Of a stretch of 64,000 nucleotides of DNA, positions 26,620-35,912 are shown in pieces. The notes beneath the pieces were generated by a model that was not told where the DNA came from, made no database searches, and saw only the letters and a program-made list of their open reading frames with translations. Source of the DNA: Oceanisphaera profunda (lineage in GTDB: Bacteria > Pseudomonadota > Gammaproteobacteria > Enterobacterales > Aeromonadaceae); assembly GCF_002157895.1 (NCBI RefSeq), contig NZ_CP021377.1, forward strand, positions 1,798,001 to 1,862,000, read 5' to 3'. The position numbers and the translations under genes are program-made. Numbering within the stretch: the stretch's first letter is position 1; every line of letters begins with the position of its first letter.

Positions 26620-28083
26620 ATGGATATTAAGCAGTCAACTCCGGCGAATGCTATTCGCCTACCCAGCAGCATTGAGGTGCTGGGGTTACTCGCGGCCTTT
26701 ATTGGCGTCATGTATTTGTTTTTAAATGTGTGGTCCTTACCCATTCAATTGGCACTACTGGTGTCGTGGTTTTTGGTTATCGGCCTAGGTATTCGTTTAG
26801 GGCTTAAATATGACGTTATTCAAAAAGGCTTATTGGGAGGGATCCACAACGGCATGGAAGCTGTGTTGGTGCTTATCACCGTTGGCGCCCTAATCGGTAC
26901 CTGGATTGCCGGTGGCATAGTGCCGAGCATCATCTACTACGGCCTCTCGGTGATGAGCCCCAGCATCTTTCTATTTGCGGCTTTTATCATTTGTGCCCTG
27001 ACCTCGTTGGCGACCGGCACCTCGTTTGGTACCGCAGGCACTGCAGGTATCGCCATGATGGGCATTGGTCATAGCTTTGGCATCCCCATGCCGCTGGTCG
27101 CGGGGGCCGTTATATCTGGCGCCTATGTGGGTGACAAGTTATCCCCGCTGTCTGATACCACAGTAATGACGGCATCGCTTTGCCGAGTGGACTTGATTGA
27201 TCACATCAAATCAATGCTCTACGTCAGTGCGCCGGCCGCCCTGATTGCCAGCTTGTTATTTTTGGGTGTGGGTTATTTCTATGTCGACGGTGCCGCCGAT
27301 ACTAGTCGCGCGGATGCGGCCATGGTGGCGCTCGCCGAGCAGTTCAACATCAGCTGGTATCTGCTATTACCGACATTGGTCACCATTACGCTGCTAGCGA
27401 TGCGCAAGCCATCCATTCCGGTCATCAGTTTTGGCGCTGTGATGGGCATCATTTGTGCGGTGTGGTTTCAGGATGTGGCGGCGTTAGATGCTGTTAATAC
27501 TGCCTACTTTGGTAACTCCATGGTCTCAGAAGTGGATTTTCTTAACACCCTGCTGAACCGAGGCGGTATCGAGTCCATGTTTAGTGTCATCGCTCTGGTG
27601 CTGTTTGCACTTGGGTTGGGTGGCTTGATGGAGCGGATTGGCGTATTGACCGTTATCAGTAATGGCTTTCTGTCTTGGGCAGATAATGCGGGCCGGCTGA
27701 CCTTATCAACGCTGTTGGGTGGCTTCTTTGGCAACTTCTTCGGTGGCGCAGCTTATGTATCACTGATTACTGCCAGTACCATCACCGAGAAAAACTATGA
27801 CAAGCAGGGTATCGACCGTCGGGTTTTATCTCGCAATGCCGAGGCGGGTGGCACCATCACCACGCCCATGGTGCCTTGGTCTGACGGCGGTGTCTTTATG
27901 GCGGCCACGTTAGGGGTGGGTACCCTCAGCTATCTGCCTTTCTTGTGGTTCCATTTTCTGGTGCTGATCATCTCGCTGATTTATGGCTACTGCAATATTG
28001 CAATTTGGCGCACTGGTGCTGACAGCACAGTGACGATTAACGACCCCGAAGAGAGTCTGGCTCTGGCTAAAATATCTTCATAA
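26620..28083 (+). CDS. NhaC-family Na+/H+ antiporter-type carrier
   Basis: A 487-residue membrane protein with about 11-12 hydrophobic segments. NhaC family signs are TVGALIGTWIAGGIVPSIIYYG, the TGTSFGTAGTAGIAMMGIG segment and SGAYVGDKLSPLSDTT. ATG 26620 is used: GGGAG precedes it, whereas an in-frame upstream GTG at 26566 overlaps the previous gene without a good site. Known members exchange Na+ for H+ or couple Na+/H+ to organic anion exchange. Its place between catabolic genes suggests hydroxyproline uptake or product exchange, but this is inference. Confidence 0.9.
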   Translation: MDIKQSTPANAIRLPSSIEVLGLLAAFIGVMYLFLNVWSLPIQLALLVSWFLVIGLGIRLGLKYDVIQKGLLGGIHNGMEAVLVLITVGALIGTWIAGGIVPSIIYYGLSVMSPSIFLFAAFIICALTSLATGTSFGTAGTAGIAMMGIGHSFGIPMPLVAGAVISGAYVGDKLSPLSDTTVMTASLCRVDLIDHIKSMLYVSAPAALIASLLFLGVGYFYVDGAADTSRADAAMVALAEQFNISWYLLLPTLVTITLLAMRKPSIPVISFGAVMGIICAVWFQDVAALDAVNTAYFGNSMVSEVDFLNTLLNRGGIESMFSVIALVLFALGLGGLMERIGVLTVISNGFLSWADNAGRLTLSTLLGGFFGNFFGGAAYVSLITASTITEKNYDKQGIDRRVLSRNAEAGGTITTPMVPWSDGGVFMAATLGVGTLSYLPFLWFHFLVLIISLIYGYCNIAIWRTGADSTVTINDPEESLALAKISS

Positions 28084-28137
28084 CGTAACTTTTTCGGGCC
28101 TGTGCTCAGGCCCATTATCACGATAAGGAAATAGATA

Positions 28138-29013
28138 ATGAAAATTCAAGGTGTAATGGTTCCCGTGGTTACTCCGTTCAATCAAGACGGTCATATCGAT
28201 TATCCAGCACTGGCGGCGTTGTTGGCCCATCAGTTAAGTGTGGGTGTCAGCGGCATTGTGGCTTGTGGTACTACCGGTGAGTATTACGCACTGAGTCAAA
28301 CTGAGCGTCGCGAGCTGATGGCCTTTATTGCCCAGGAAGTAGGAGACAAGGCGTTACTGATAGCCGGTGTTAACGACACCCATTCTGCAGGTTCTATCGC
28401 TAAGGCGTTGGAGGCCAAGGAACTGGGTTATCAGGCTCTGATGCTGGCTCCGCCCATCTATTGCCTGCCAGAGCAGGATGAAATCATTACGCATTACCAG
28501 ACTGTGAGCCGCGAAGCGGGCATGCCCATTATTATGTATAACTTTCCGGCGCGTTCTGGGGTGGAAATCAGTCTCGATGCCATCAAAGTATTGGCCAAGG
28601 ATCCCAATATCGTTGGTATCAAGGAAAGTAGCGGCGACTTTACCCGAGCGGTGACGCTGCTCAACATGGGCCTGAAAGACTTTGAAGTGGTCTGTGGCTC
28701 AGATGATCAGGGCGCTGATTACCTGTTTTGGGGCTCCCGCTCTTGGATTGGCGGTGGCGCTAATTACTTAGCTGCTGATCACGTCAATATGATTGAAGCG
28801 GCCAAGGCTGATGATTGGCAGCAGGTGAGAAGCATCATGGCCCGCATTCTTCCGGTACTACAGAACATGGAATCCGGTGGTTATAACCAAAAGTCTAAGC
28901 TGGGCTGTGGCCATATCGGTTATCCAGTGGGTCCAGTCAGGGCGCCTTTGTCTCCGGTGAGCAAGCAGGATGAAGATGGATTTTTAACGCTGTTGGCTCA
29001 GGCCCTGAAATAA
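28138..29013 (+). CDS. Pyrroline-4-hydroxy-2-carboxylate deaminase (DapA family)
   Basis: A 291-residue class I aldolase-fold enzyme of the dihydrodipicolinate synthase family. The Schiff-base Lys lies in NIVGIKESSGD, the catalytic Tyr in IIMYNFPARSG and the substrate loop in GTTGEYYALS. DapA itself is usually elsewhere. Between D-hydroxyproline dehydrogenase and ketoglutarate-semialdehyde dehydrogenase it fits the deaminase that makes 2-oxoglutarate semialdehyde and ammonia. The assignment rests on family plus context. Confidence 0.9.
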   Translation: MKIQGVMVPVVTPFNQDGHIDYPALAALLAHQLSVGVSGIVACGTTGEYYALSQTERRELMAFIAQEVGDKALLIAGVNDTHSAGSIAKALEAKELGYQALMLAPPIYCLPEQDEIITHYQTVSREAGMPIIMYNFPARSGVEISLDAIKVLAKDPNIVGIKESSGDFTRAVTLLNMGLKDFEVVCGSDDQGADYLFWGSRSWIGGGANYLAADHVNMIEAAKADDWQQVRSIMARILPVLQNMESGGYNQKSKLGCGHIGYPVGPVRAPLSPVSKQDEDGFLTLLAQALK

Positions 29014-29024
29014 GGAGATTAAGC

Positions 29025-30509
29025 ATGTCGGTACAAATTGAAAACGTGTTTGCTAAGGCAAAGCAGGGTGAGTTGCGTGCTGATGCCATTATCGTTGGCT
29101 ATACGCCAGGTAATCAGACACTGGAAGCGCGGGATCCCTTTGATGAATCAGTTATCGGTCAGGTTGAAGCCTGTACTGAAGAGCAGGTTAACTTGGCGGT
29201 CGCGGCCGCTCGGGCGAGTTTCGAGCAAGGCGAATGGCGTAAATTGGCGCCGGTTGAGCGTAAGCAACGCATGCAAGCTTGGGTGGCGTTACTAGAGCAA
29301 CATCAGGAAGAGCTAGCGGCGCTCGATTGTGTGGATGGCGGTAAGCCGATCAGCGAATGTCTGAAAACGGATATTCCGGAAACCATCAATACTCTCGCTT
29401 GGTATGCGGAAGCGGTAGACAAGGTGTTTGGTAAGGTGGCGCCAACGAGCGATGACATTCTAGGCTTGGTCGTCAATGAGCCCATCGGTGTGGTCGCCGC
29501 CGTGTTGCCTTGGAACTTTCCGGCCATGATGTTTGCCTGGAAGGTGGGCCCAGCTTTGGTCACCGGTAACTCTGTGATTGTTAAGCCGGCTGAGCAAACA
29601 TCACTTAGCGCCTGGCGCATGGTGAAGCTGGCCCATCAGGCAGGGATCCCTGAAGGTGCTTTGCAGCTGGTTACGGGTCTGGGCGAGCAAACCGGCATGC
29701 CGCTGGGGCTACATCCAGATGTCGATATGGTGTCCTTCACAGGTTCCACTGAAGTGGGTCGTTTGTTCCTGCAGTATTCGGCACAAAGTAACCTAAAAGA
29801 GATCGTGCTGGAGTGCGGCGGTAAGAGCCCGCAGCTGGTATTCGATGACGTAGAAGATTTAGACTCCATCGTTGACGATGTATTAGCGGCAGCCTTCTGG
29901 AACATGGGTGAAAACTGCAGCTGCGGATCTCGCTTACTGGTTCAGAAGGGCATTAAAGAGGCGTTGCTGGATAAGCTGTGTTCTCGCCTAGAGAGTTGGA
30001 CTGTGGGAGATCCCAAAGAAGCGGCCACCATGATTGGCCCCATGGTAGAGCCGGTTCACTTCAATAAAGTAAAAGCCATGGTCGAGCAGGCTAAAGAGCA
30101 GGGTGCTCGGCTGCGTTACGGCGGCAATACTCCCGCCTTGGGTGCTGGCCACTTCGTGGAGCCCACCATTTTCGATGAAGTCAGTCCCGACATGACCCTG
30201 TTCCAAGACGAGGTATTCGGACCCGTACTGGCGGTAACCGAATTCTCTAGCGAGGAAGAGGCAATAGCATTGGCCAATAATACTCAATATGGTCTAGCAG
30301 CCTCTCTCTATACCAGTCATATCGGACGAGCTCATCGAGTCTCTCGCGCGCTGAAAGCGGGCACGGTTTCCATCAACTGCTTTAGTGAAGGAGACATTAC
30401 CACTCCTTTTGGCGGCTATGGTCAGTCTGGCTTTGGCGGCAAAGATAATGGTCTAGAGGCAATGGAACAATATCTACAGAAGAAAACTATCTGGTATAAC
30501 CAAGCCTAA
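29025..30509 (+). CDS. 2-oxoglutarate semialdehyde (2,5-dioxovalerate) dehydrogenase
   Basis: A 494-residue NAD(P)-dependent aldehyde dehydrogenase. The signatures are the VLPWNFPAMMFAWKVGPAL loop, FTGSTEVGRLF, the catalytic Glu in LECGGKSPQLV, the catalytic Cys in NMGENCSCGSRLL and a C-terminal PFGGYGQSGFGGKDNG. By sequence alone the substrate would be unclear. The operon indicates the last step of 4-hydroxyproline breakdown to 2-oxoglutarate, which enters the TCA cycle. It starts 11 bp after the deaminase gene. Confidence 0.92.
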   Translation: MSVQIENVFAKAKQGELRADAIIVGYTPGNQTLEARDPFDESVIGQVEACTEEQVNLAVAAARASFEQGEWRKLAPVERKQRMQAWVALLEQHQEELAALDCVDGGKPISECLKTDIPETINTLAWYAEAVDKVFGKVAPTSDDILGLVVNEPIGVVAAVLPWNFPAMMFAWKVGPALVTGNSVIVKPAEQTSLSAWRMVKLAHQAGIPEGALQLVTGLGEQTGMPLGLHPDVDMVSFTGSTEVGRLFLQYSAQSNLKEIVLECGGKSPQLVFDDVEDLDSIVDDVLAAAFWNMGENCSCGSRLLVQKGIKEALLDKLCSRLESWTVGDPKEAATMIGPMVEPVHFNKVKAMVEQAKEQGARLRYGGNTPALGAGHFVEPTIFDEVSPDMTLFQDEVFGPVLAVTEFSSEEEAIALANNTQYGLAASLYTSHIGRAHRVSRALKAGTVSINCFSEGDITTPFGGYGQSGFGGKDNGLEAMEQYLQKKTIWYNQA

Positions 30510-30525
30510 ATGAATAGTTAATAAT

Positions 30526-30556
30526 ATGGCGTCATCTTAATGGATGACGCCATTTT
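30526..30556 (+). terminator. Terminator-like hairpin before the TRAP genes
   Basis: An 11-bp perfect stem, ATGGCGTCATC (30526-30536) with GATGACGCCAT (30543-30553), then TTT. It may end most transcripts of the catabolic operon before dctP. Confidence 0.75.
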
Positions 30557-30651
30557 AATAAAAGTAAAAGATACTTAATCTTCTGCTTATGACGCTTGCC
30601 ATTCTTTTTTCATGACGAGAGAAAAGAAAATACTTTTCAAAAGGATATGAA

Positions 30652-31713
30652 ATGAAACTAGCTAATACCTATAGTGCCGTAATCACAGCTTGTGCTATTT
30701 TTATGGCACCGATGATAGCAGCAAAAGAAGTAACGTGGAAAGTTCCGACATCTGTCCCTGAAGGGTCTTTTTTCTACAATAATTTTCTAAAACGATTCAA
30801 TGATCATTTAGCAGTTTATTCAGAAGGTGAATTGAAATTAAGGACCTTTGGTGCTGGTGTAGTCGTACCTGCCTTTCAGGTATATGAAGCGGTTCAGGAT
30901 GGTATTGTAGAAGCAGGACATTCTACCTCCTCTTATCTTGTTAATCAGGATCCAACCAATGCTATTTTTGCCGGTTTTCCCGGTGGCATGTCGCCTGAGG
31001 CCACGATCACTTGGCTATATGAGGGAGGCGGGCTAGAAAGCCTACAACAATACCGACAGGAAACCATGGGCCTGCACACTATGATTGTCGGGCTGGGTAC
31101 CTCGGAAATTCTGGCTCACGCCAATAAGCCGATTCATAGCATTGCCGATTTTGAAAACCTCAAATATCGCACATCGGGAGCTTGGGCTGGCGTATTAAAA
31201 AACTATCTGCATGGCGTTCCTACTGTAGTGCCTCCGGGAGAAATATATACTTTGCTGCAGCGCAAGGGCGTAGATGCCGTGGAGTGGGCCACTCCTGGTT
31301 CAAACATCATGGAAGGATTTCATGAGGTGGCTCCTTATATTATTACGCCTGGTATTCATCAGCCCACTTTCGTATGGGAGTTCTTTATGAAAAAAGAACG
31401 CTGGGATGCACTGTCTCCGGAGTTACAAAATCGTATCGAAGATGCCGCTCGCCTTACTACCATGGAGTCATATCTTCATTTTGCTCATGAAGATATGAAA
31501 GCCATGGATAAATATAAGGAATATGGCATCGAGGTGATTACTTTGGATAAGGATGTCATCGCACAGATAAGAGGGTTCGGCCACCAATGGATGCAAGAGA
31601 GGGCGAGTGAACAGTCAGCAAAAGGTAATCCGCATATGCAGACATTACTTAAGGATTATTTAGCATACCAAGAGCGTTGGGCGAGAAACTCTTCCGTATT
31701 AGTAAGAGACTGA
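30652..31713 (+). CDS. TRAP transporter substrate-binding protein (DctP type)
   Basis: A 353-residue periplasmic solute-binding protein with a Sec signal peptide (cleavage probably in MAPMIAAKE, about residue 24). The DctP fold is shown by the PEGSFFYNNFLKRF start, GAGVVVPAFQVYEAVQDGIVEAGH, the LKYRTSG central motif carrying the conserved Arg, and VDAVEWATP. The substrate is not certain: location suggests hydroxyproline or a related carboxylate. The gene is AT-richer than the operon upstream. Confidence 0.93.
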   Translation: MKLANTYSAVITACAIFMAPMIAAKEVTWKVPTSVPEGSFFYNNFLKRFNDHLAVYSEGELKLRTFGAGVVVPAFQVYEAVQDGIVEAGHSTSSYLVNQDPTNAIFAGFPGGMSPEATITWLYEGGGLESLQQYRQETMGLHTMIVGLGTSEILAHANKPIHSIADFENLKYRTSGAWAGVLKNYLHGVPTVVPPGEIYTLLQRKGVDAVEWATPGSNIMEGFHEVAPYIITPGIHQPTFVWEFFMKKERWDALSPELQNRIEDAARLTTMESYLHFAHEDMKAMDKYKEYGIEVITLDKDVIAQIRGFGHQWMQERASEQSAKGNPHMQTLLKDYLAYQERWARNSSVLVRD

Positions 31714-31852
31714 GTTGCTTACCCGATAACTCTCTGACGCAAGGTGGAAAGCTGGCGGCCTATGCGGGCTGGCTTTTCATTACTTGTAACTTAAACATAT
31801 TTAATATGATAAATGACGCCTAACGGTGTCACTTATTAATAGGATATGAGTT

Positions 31853-32386
31853 ATGAATAGACTTTTGTTTCGCCTAGAATTCGTATCTGATTTTTTAGCA
31901 AAAGTGTCGATGGCTATGGTCGTGATGCTAGTGGTCTCCATTTTATATGAAGTGATTTCTCGTTATGTTTTCGATATGCCGACATTATGGTCATTTGACA
32001 TATCTTACATGCTTAATGGTTCTTTATTTCTTCTAGCCAGTGGATACTCTCTCAAGGTGGAAGCGCATGTAAGAATTGATTTTCTTTCAGCTAAGCTTTC
32101 CTTGCGTCGCCAACAAATAATAAACTTGTTTTTCTACTTTTTTATGGTTGGTCCAACATTTATATTGTTAAGTTTTGTAGCTGTAGAAAAAACAATGAGT
32201 GCGTGGGTAACTGGAGAAGTTGAAAGTGTCAGCCCTTGGGCACCCTTGATTTGGCCTTTCTATGGTGCTATTGCAGTGGGCTTAATTTCACTCTCCATAC
32301 AAGTATATATTGATGGGTTCAGGTATTTGTTGGGCACCAAGACGCCGGGTGAATCAGTAATAAAGGATGAGGTTGCACATGATTGA
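31853..32386 (+). CDS. TRAP transporter small membrane subunit (DctQ type)
   Basis: A 177-residue membrane protein with four hydrophobic segments. Typical DctQ motifs are SILYEVISRYVFDMPTLWSFDISY and VRIDFLSAKLS. It links the binding protein to the large carrier subunit. A hairpin in the 139-bp gap after dctP (about 31742-31775) may lower expression of the membrane subunits relative to the binding protein. DctM starts inside its end. Confidence 0.93.
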   Translation: MNRLLFRLEFVSDFLAKVSMAMVVMLVVSILYEVISRYVFDMPTLWSFDISYMLNGSLFLLASGYSLKVEAHVRIDFLSAKLSLRRQQIINLFFYFFMVGPTFILLSFVAVEKTMSAWVTGEVESVSPWAPLIWPFYGAIAVGLISLSIQVYIDGFRYLLGTKTPGESVIKDEVAHD

Positions 32387-33692
32387 GTTAATTCCACTGT
32401 GGATGTTTATCCTCCTGTTTATATTTGTTTTTCTCGGAATTCCTGTGGCGCTGTCTCTTATTGTGACCTCGGTAATTTTCGGTTTTTTTACCTTTGGCGA
32501 TATGCTGTTTAATCAGCTTTATGGTGCCATATTACATACCGCCTCTAACTTTACCCTAGCCTCTATTCCATTATTCATATTAATGGGGGCCATTCTAGAG
32601 AAGACGGGACTGGCGTTAAGGTTATTTCAGGCTTTACAGCTGTGGTTTGGCCGTCTGCCAGGCGGTTTAGCGCTATCTACCATAGTCATGTGTGCCATTT
32701 TTGCCGCGGCTTCCGGTGTCGTCGGTGCGGTGGAAATCGTGGTGGGTATGATGGCTTTGCCTGCTATGGCTAAGTATAAATACAGCAAGGGACTAATGGC
32801 GGGTACGGTTTGTGCTGGTGGCTCACTCGGCACCATCATTCCTCCTTCTATTGTAGTGGTGGTTTACGCCTCCATGGCTCAGTTGTCTATTGGCCAATTA
32901 TTTGCGGCCAGTTTGATCCCGGGCTTAATGATGGTTGCCTTCTTCATGATCTATATTGTTGGCGCCTGTTATTTTAAGAAAGACTTAGGCCCGGCGGTGA
33001 TACTGGAACAGCCAGTACCATTGTCAGAAAAGCTACTGATTACTTCCAAGGCTATTTTGCCCCCGCTGTTGTTGATCTGCTCGGTACTGGGTTCTCTGCT
33101 AATGGGTATCGCATCACCGACAGAGGCGGCAGCGGTTGGCGCCGCAGGTGCAGCACTGATTGCCTTAGTGTTTAGAGAGCTGTCTTGGCCGAGTTTTTAC
33201 GGTGCATTGAAAACCACCATACAGATCACCGCCATGATCATGATGATTGTGGTGGGCGGTACTATGTTCACCAGTATCTTTGCGGTGTCCGGTGGCGGTT
33301 GGATGATAGTCGATGTTATTAGTCGTCTGGATATCGGTATTTATCAACTTACTTTTATCCTGATGGCGGTGATTTTCTTGGCGGGGTTCGTGTTGGACTG
33401 GATCTCGATTGTGTTGATTTTTGTGCCTATTTTTACGCCCCTTATAAAAACGGCCGGTATAGACCCAATCTGGTTCGCCGTGATGTTTATGGTGGTCATA
33501 CAGACTTCCTATCTGACGCCACCCATGGCACCTTCAATTTTCTATCTTAAGTCAATCGCACCAGCTGATATGACTTATCGTGATATGTATAAAGGCGTGG
33601 TGCCCTTCGTCATCTTGCAACTGTTAGTACTATTAGTGGTCGTTATTTTTCCGGCTGTAGCAACCTACTTACCGAGTTTGATAGCGAATTAA
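32379..33692 (+). CDS. TRAP transporter large membrane subunit (DctM type)
   Basis: A 437-residue carrier with about 12 hydrophobic segments, driven by the Na+ or H+ gradient. Family motifs are FILMGAILEKTGLALRLF, the AAASGVVGAVEIVVG region and GGSLGTIIPPSIVVVVYA, with PMAPSIFYLKSIAP near the end. ATG 32379 is chosen (GAGG upstream, overlapping the dctQ stop) over an in-frame ATG at 32367. It closes the transport operon. Confidence 0.94.
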   Translation: MIELIPLWMFILLFIFVFLGIPVALSLIVTSVIFGFFTFGDMLFNQLYGAILHTASNFTLASIPLFILMGAILEKTGLALRLFQALQLWFGRLPGGLALSTIVMCAIFAAASGVVGAVEIVVGMMALPAMAKYKYSKGLMAGTVCAGGSLGTIIPPSIVVVVYASMAQLSIGQLFAASLIPGLMMVAFFMIYIVGACYFKKDLGPAVILEQPVPLSEKLLITSKAILPPLLLICSVLGSLLMGIASPTEAAAVGAAGAALIALVFRELSWPSFYGALKTTIQITAMIMMIVVGGTMFTSIFAVSGGGWMIVDVISRLDIGIYQLTFILMAVIFLAGFVLDWISIVLIFVPIFTPLIKTAGIDPIWFAVMFMVVIQTSYLTPPMAPSIFYLKSIAPADMTYRDMYKGVVPFVILQLLVLLVVVIFPAVATYLPSLIAN

Positions 33693-33711
33693 ATATTTAA
33701 GTCTTGTGAAT

Positions 33712-33740
33712 AAAAACAGCGCCTTAAAGGCGCTGTTTTT
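33712..33740. terminator. Bidirectional terminator between dctM and rsuA
   Basis: AAAAACAGCGCCT (33712-33724) pairs with AGGCGCTGTTTTT (33728-33740). It serves the plus-strand TRAP operon and overlaps the last bases of rsuA on the minus strand. Confidence 0.9.
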
Positions 33741-34428
33741 ATTTGATGCTTGAGACTTCTTCTGGCGTCAAGTGCCGCCATTGTCCTGGCTCTAGGCTGT
33801 CATCCAGCACTATCTCGCCTACTTGCAGGCGGTGCAGCCCCACCACAAAGTTACCGACTGCGGCAAACATACGCTTCACCTGATGATACTTACCTTCTTG
33901 TATGGTCAGTAGCACGCGGGTGGGGGTAATAATTTCAAGCTTTGCCGGCAAAGTGAGCTTGTCTTCGCCGTGCAGCATAATGCCCTCGGCAAACTGCGTT
34001 GCCACGTCTATAGCTAATGGCTCGGCTAAGTCCACTTGATAGACTTTTTTACAGCCATGCTTAGGCGCACGTAAACGGTGAGACCATTGGCCATCGTCGG
34101 TGAGCAACAAGGCCCCGGTGGTGTCCACGTCTAAGCGGCCTGCACACTGGATACCTCGGCATAATTCCGGCGGTAATAGCTGGAGCACACAAGGATGGTC
34201 CTCATCTTGAGTGGAACTGATATAACCCGCCGGCTTGTGCAATAGCACGTAACGCGGTTTGGGCTCACCTAATAGGCGGCCTTCTATACGCACTTCTTGG
34301 CCGTCGATTTGCTGGCTACTATTCTTAACGACGATGCCATCTACCGTGACGTCGCCCCTGTGTAAGGCTTTTTTGGCAACAGAGCGAGTCAGGCCTGTGG
34401 CTTCAGATAGAAATCGATCAAGTCGCAT
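33739..34428 (-). CDS. rsuA: 16S rRNA pseudouridine(516) synthase RsuA
   Basis: A 229-residue enzyme. An S4 RNA-binding domain (about 1-60, MRLDRFLSEATGLTRS) is followed by the pseudouridine synthase domain with catalytic Asp in AGRLDVDTTGALLLTDDGQWSH and the EGKYHQVKRMFAAVGN motif. These match E. coli RsuA strongly rather than RluB/E/F. It lies 16 bp after gntR on the same strand and may share its transcript, although a functional link is unlikely. Confidence 0.94.
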   Translation of the reverse strand: MRLDRFLSEATGLTRSVAKKALHRGDVTVDGIVVKNSSQQIDGQEVRIEGRLLGEPKPRYVLLHKPAGYISSTQDEDHPCVLQLLPPELCRGIQCAGRLDVDTTGALLLTDDGQWSHRLRAPKHGCKKVYQVDLAEPLAIDVATQFAEGIMLHGEDKLTLPAKLEIITPTRVLLTIQEGKYHQVKRMFAAVGNFVVGLHRLQVGEIVLDDSLEPGQWRHLTPEEVSSIK

Positions 34429-34444
34429 TAGACTTCCAATATAA

Positions 34445-35104
34445 TCAGCAATCTTGTTGCTGTTGTTGATGTAGTAGGCCTACGATATCGTCGGCTGCGA
34501 ACAAAATATGGCGGCGTAGCAAATCGCAAGCTGCGGTGATGTCACCTGTACGGCATAGCGCTAATAATTCGCCATGCTCTGCTTCGGCTTTCTGTACTCC
34601 CGCTGCATGTAACAAATGAATACGCACATAACGATCGGACTGAGTATTAAGATGAGTGATGAGCGCCATGGTTTCCGGCTTATCGGCAGCTTCATATAAA
34701 GCACGATGAAAAGCGAAGTTATGATCGCTCCAATGGTCGATTTGGCTAGACGTATCTAATAGATGATCCAGTTTGATCAGTAGCTCTTGGGCATCATCTA
34801 ACTGTTCTGTCGTTAGCTTAGGAATAGCGGCCGCTAAAATATGGCACTCTAGTAATACTCGTAGCTCAAATAGCTCTAGAATTTTTGGCGCAGATAGCTC
34901 AGTAGCATAAGCGCCTTTATGAGCTTCAAACTCAACTAACCCTTCCGCCTCTAGCGTTAACAGCGCCTCGCGTACTGGAATCCGACTTACGTTAAACTCT
35001 TTGGCTAGGGCATCTTGGCGCAATGCCGCTCCACCTTTTATCACACCTTGTAGAATTTGACGTCTGATGGCATCAGCCACAAATTGCGTTCTAGTTATAT
35101 GCAT
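34445..35104 (-). CDS. GntR/FCD-family transcription regulator
   Basis: 219 residues. A winged-helix GntR domain (about 5-70, ALRQDALAKEFNVSRIPVREALLTLEAEGLV) is followed by an FCD ligand domain (about 75-205) with metal-binding-type His and Asp residues (DHNFAFHRALYEAA). It ends in a short run of Gln. It is probably the repressor of the hydroxyproline genes, whose operator candidate is the 25234-25252 palindrome. The other FCD option, control of a distant sugar-acid pathway, cannot be excluded. Confidence 0.91.
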   Translation of the reverse strand: MHITRTQFVADAIRRQILQGVIKGGAALRQDALAKEFNVSRIPVREALLTLEAEGLVEFEAHKGAYATELSAPKILELFELRVLLECHILAAAIPKLTTEQLDDAQELLIKLDHLLDTSSQIDHWSDHNFAFHRALYEAADKPETMALITHLNTQSDRYVRIHLLHAAGVQKAEAEHGELLALCRTGDITAACDLLRRHILFAADDIVGLLHQQQQQDC

Positions 35105-35142
35105 ATTATTGCCTGATAAAAGGTGGATGGATTGAACAGATA

Positions 35143-35769
35143 TTACTCTGCTTCAACGGCATTATCTTCATTCAACCAAGCGTGCAGCACTTCTTTGGCG
35201 CGGTCTACACCTAAACCTTTCAGTGAGCTAAAAGATTCGACGCGAATATCGCCACCAAATTCTTTTACCGCTTGGCGTACGCGTAATACTTCTGAGTTGC
35301 GTGGGCCGGGCTTGAGTTTGTCGCTCTTGGTGAGCAGCGCCAGTACCGGTAAATTACTCTCAGAGGCCCACTCTAATAATTGTACGTCTATGTCTTTTAG
35401 AGGGTGGCGAATATCCATCAGCACTACTAAACCTTTAAGGCTGTCGCGTTTTTGTAAGTAAACAGACAAAGCAGCCTGCCATTTTAGCTTCATTTCTTGT
35501 GGTACTTTGGCGTAGCCATAGCCGGGTAAGTCGATTAAACGTTTGCCTGGGCTGAGCTCAAACACGTTAATCAGCTGAGTACGACCGGGCGTTTTACTGA
35601 TGCGCGCCAGACTTTTCTGCTGGGTAATCGTGTTTAAGGCAGATGATTTACCTGCATTTGAACGGCCAGCAAAGGCAATTTCTACGCCGGTATCGGCGGG
35701 CATTTGTGTAATATCAGGCGCACTAGTAATAAAGCGGGCGCTGTTAAAACTTATCTGTTTGTTATCCAA
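35143..35769 (-). CDS. engB: Ribosome biogenesis GTPase EngB (YsxC/YihA)
   Basis: A 208-residue essential-type GTPase for large ribosomal subunit assembly. The G motifs are GRSNAGKSS (G1), [10 protein letters not shown] (G3) and TKSD (G4), followed by a C-terminal SSLKGLG G5 region. Length matches E. coli (210). It is divergent from the cytochrome c4 gene with about 140 bp between, the same arrangement as in Vibrio-type genomes. Confidence 0.96.
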   Translation of the reverse strand: MDNKQISFNSARFITSAPDITQMPADTGVEIAFAGRSNAGKSSALNTITQQKSLARISKTPGRTQLINVFELSPGKRLIDLPGYGYAKVPQEMKLKWQAALSVYLQKRDSLKGLVVLMDIRHPLKDIDVQLLEWASESNLPVLALLTKSDKLKPGPRNSEVLRVRQAVKEFGGDIRVESFSSLKGLGVDRAKEVLHAWLNEDNAVEAE

Positions 35770-35912
35770 TATGAATTCCTCTGGGTTCTGGTGCCGCTTT
35801 GCTTACTTTCTTGCAAAATAATTGTAGAATGGTGTCGTTTTTTGAATCGCATTGTAACATGCCCTTGTCGGTATGTGATCTGGAAGCTCTTACAACGAGA
35901 AGTCGCAACGTC

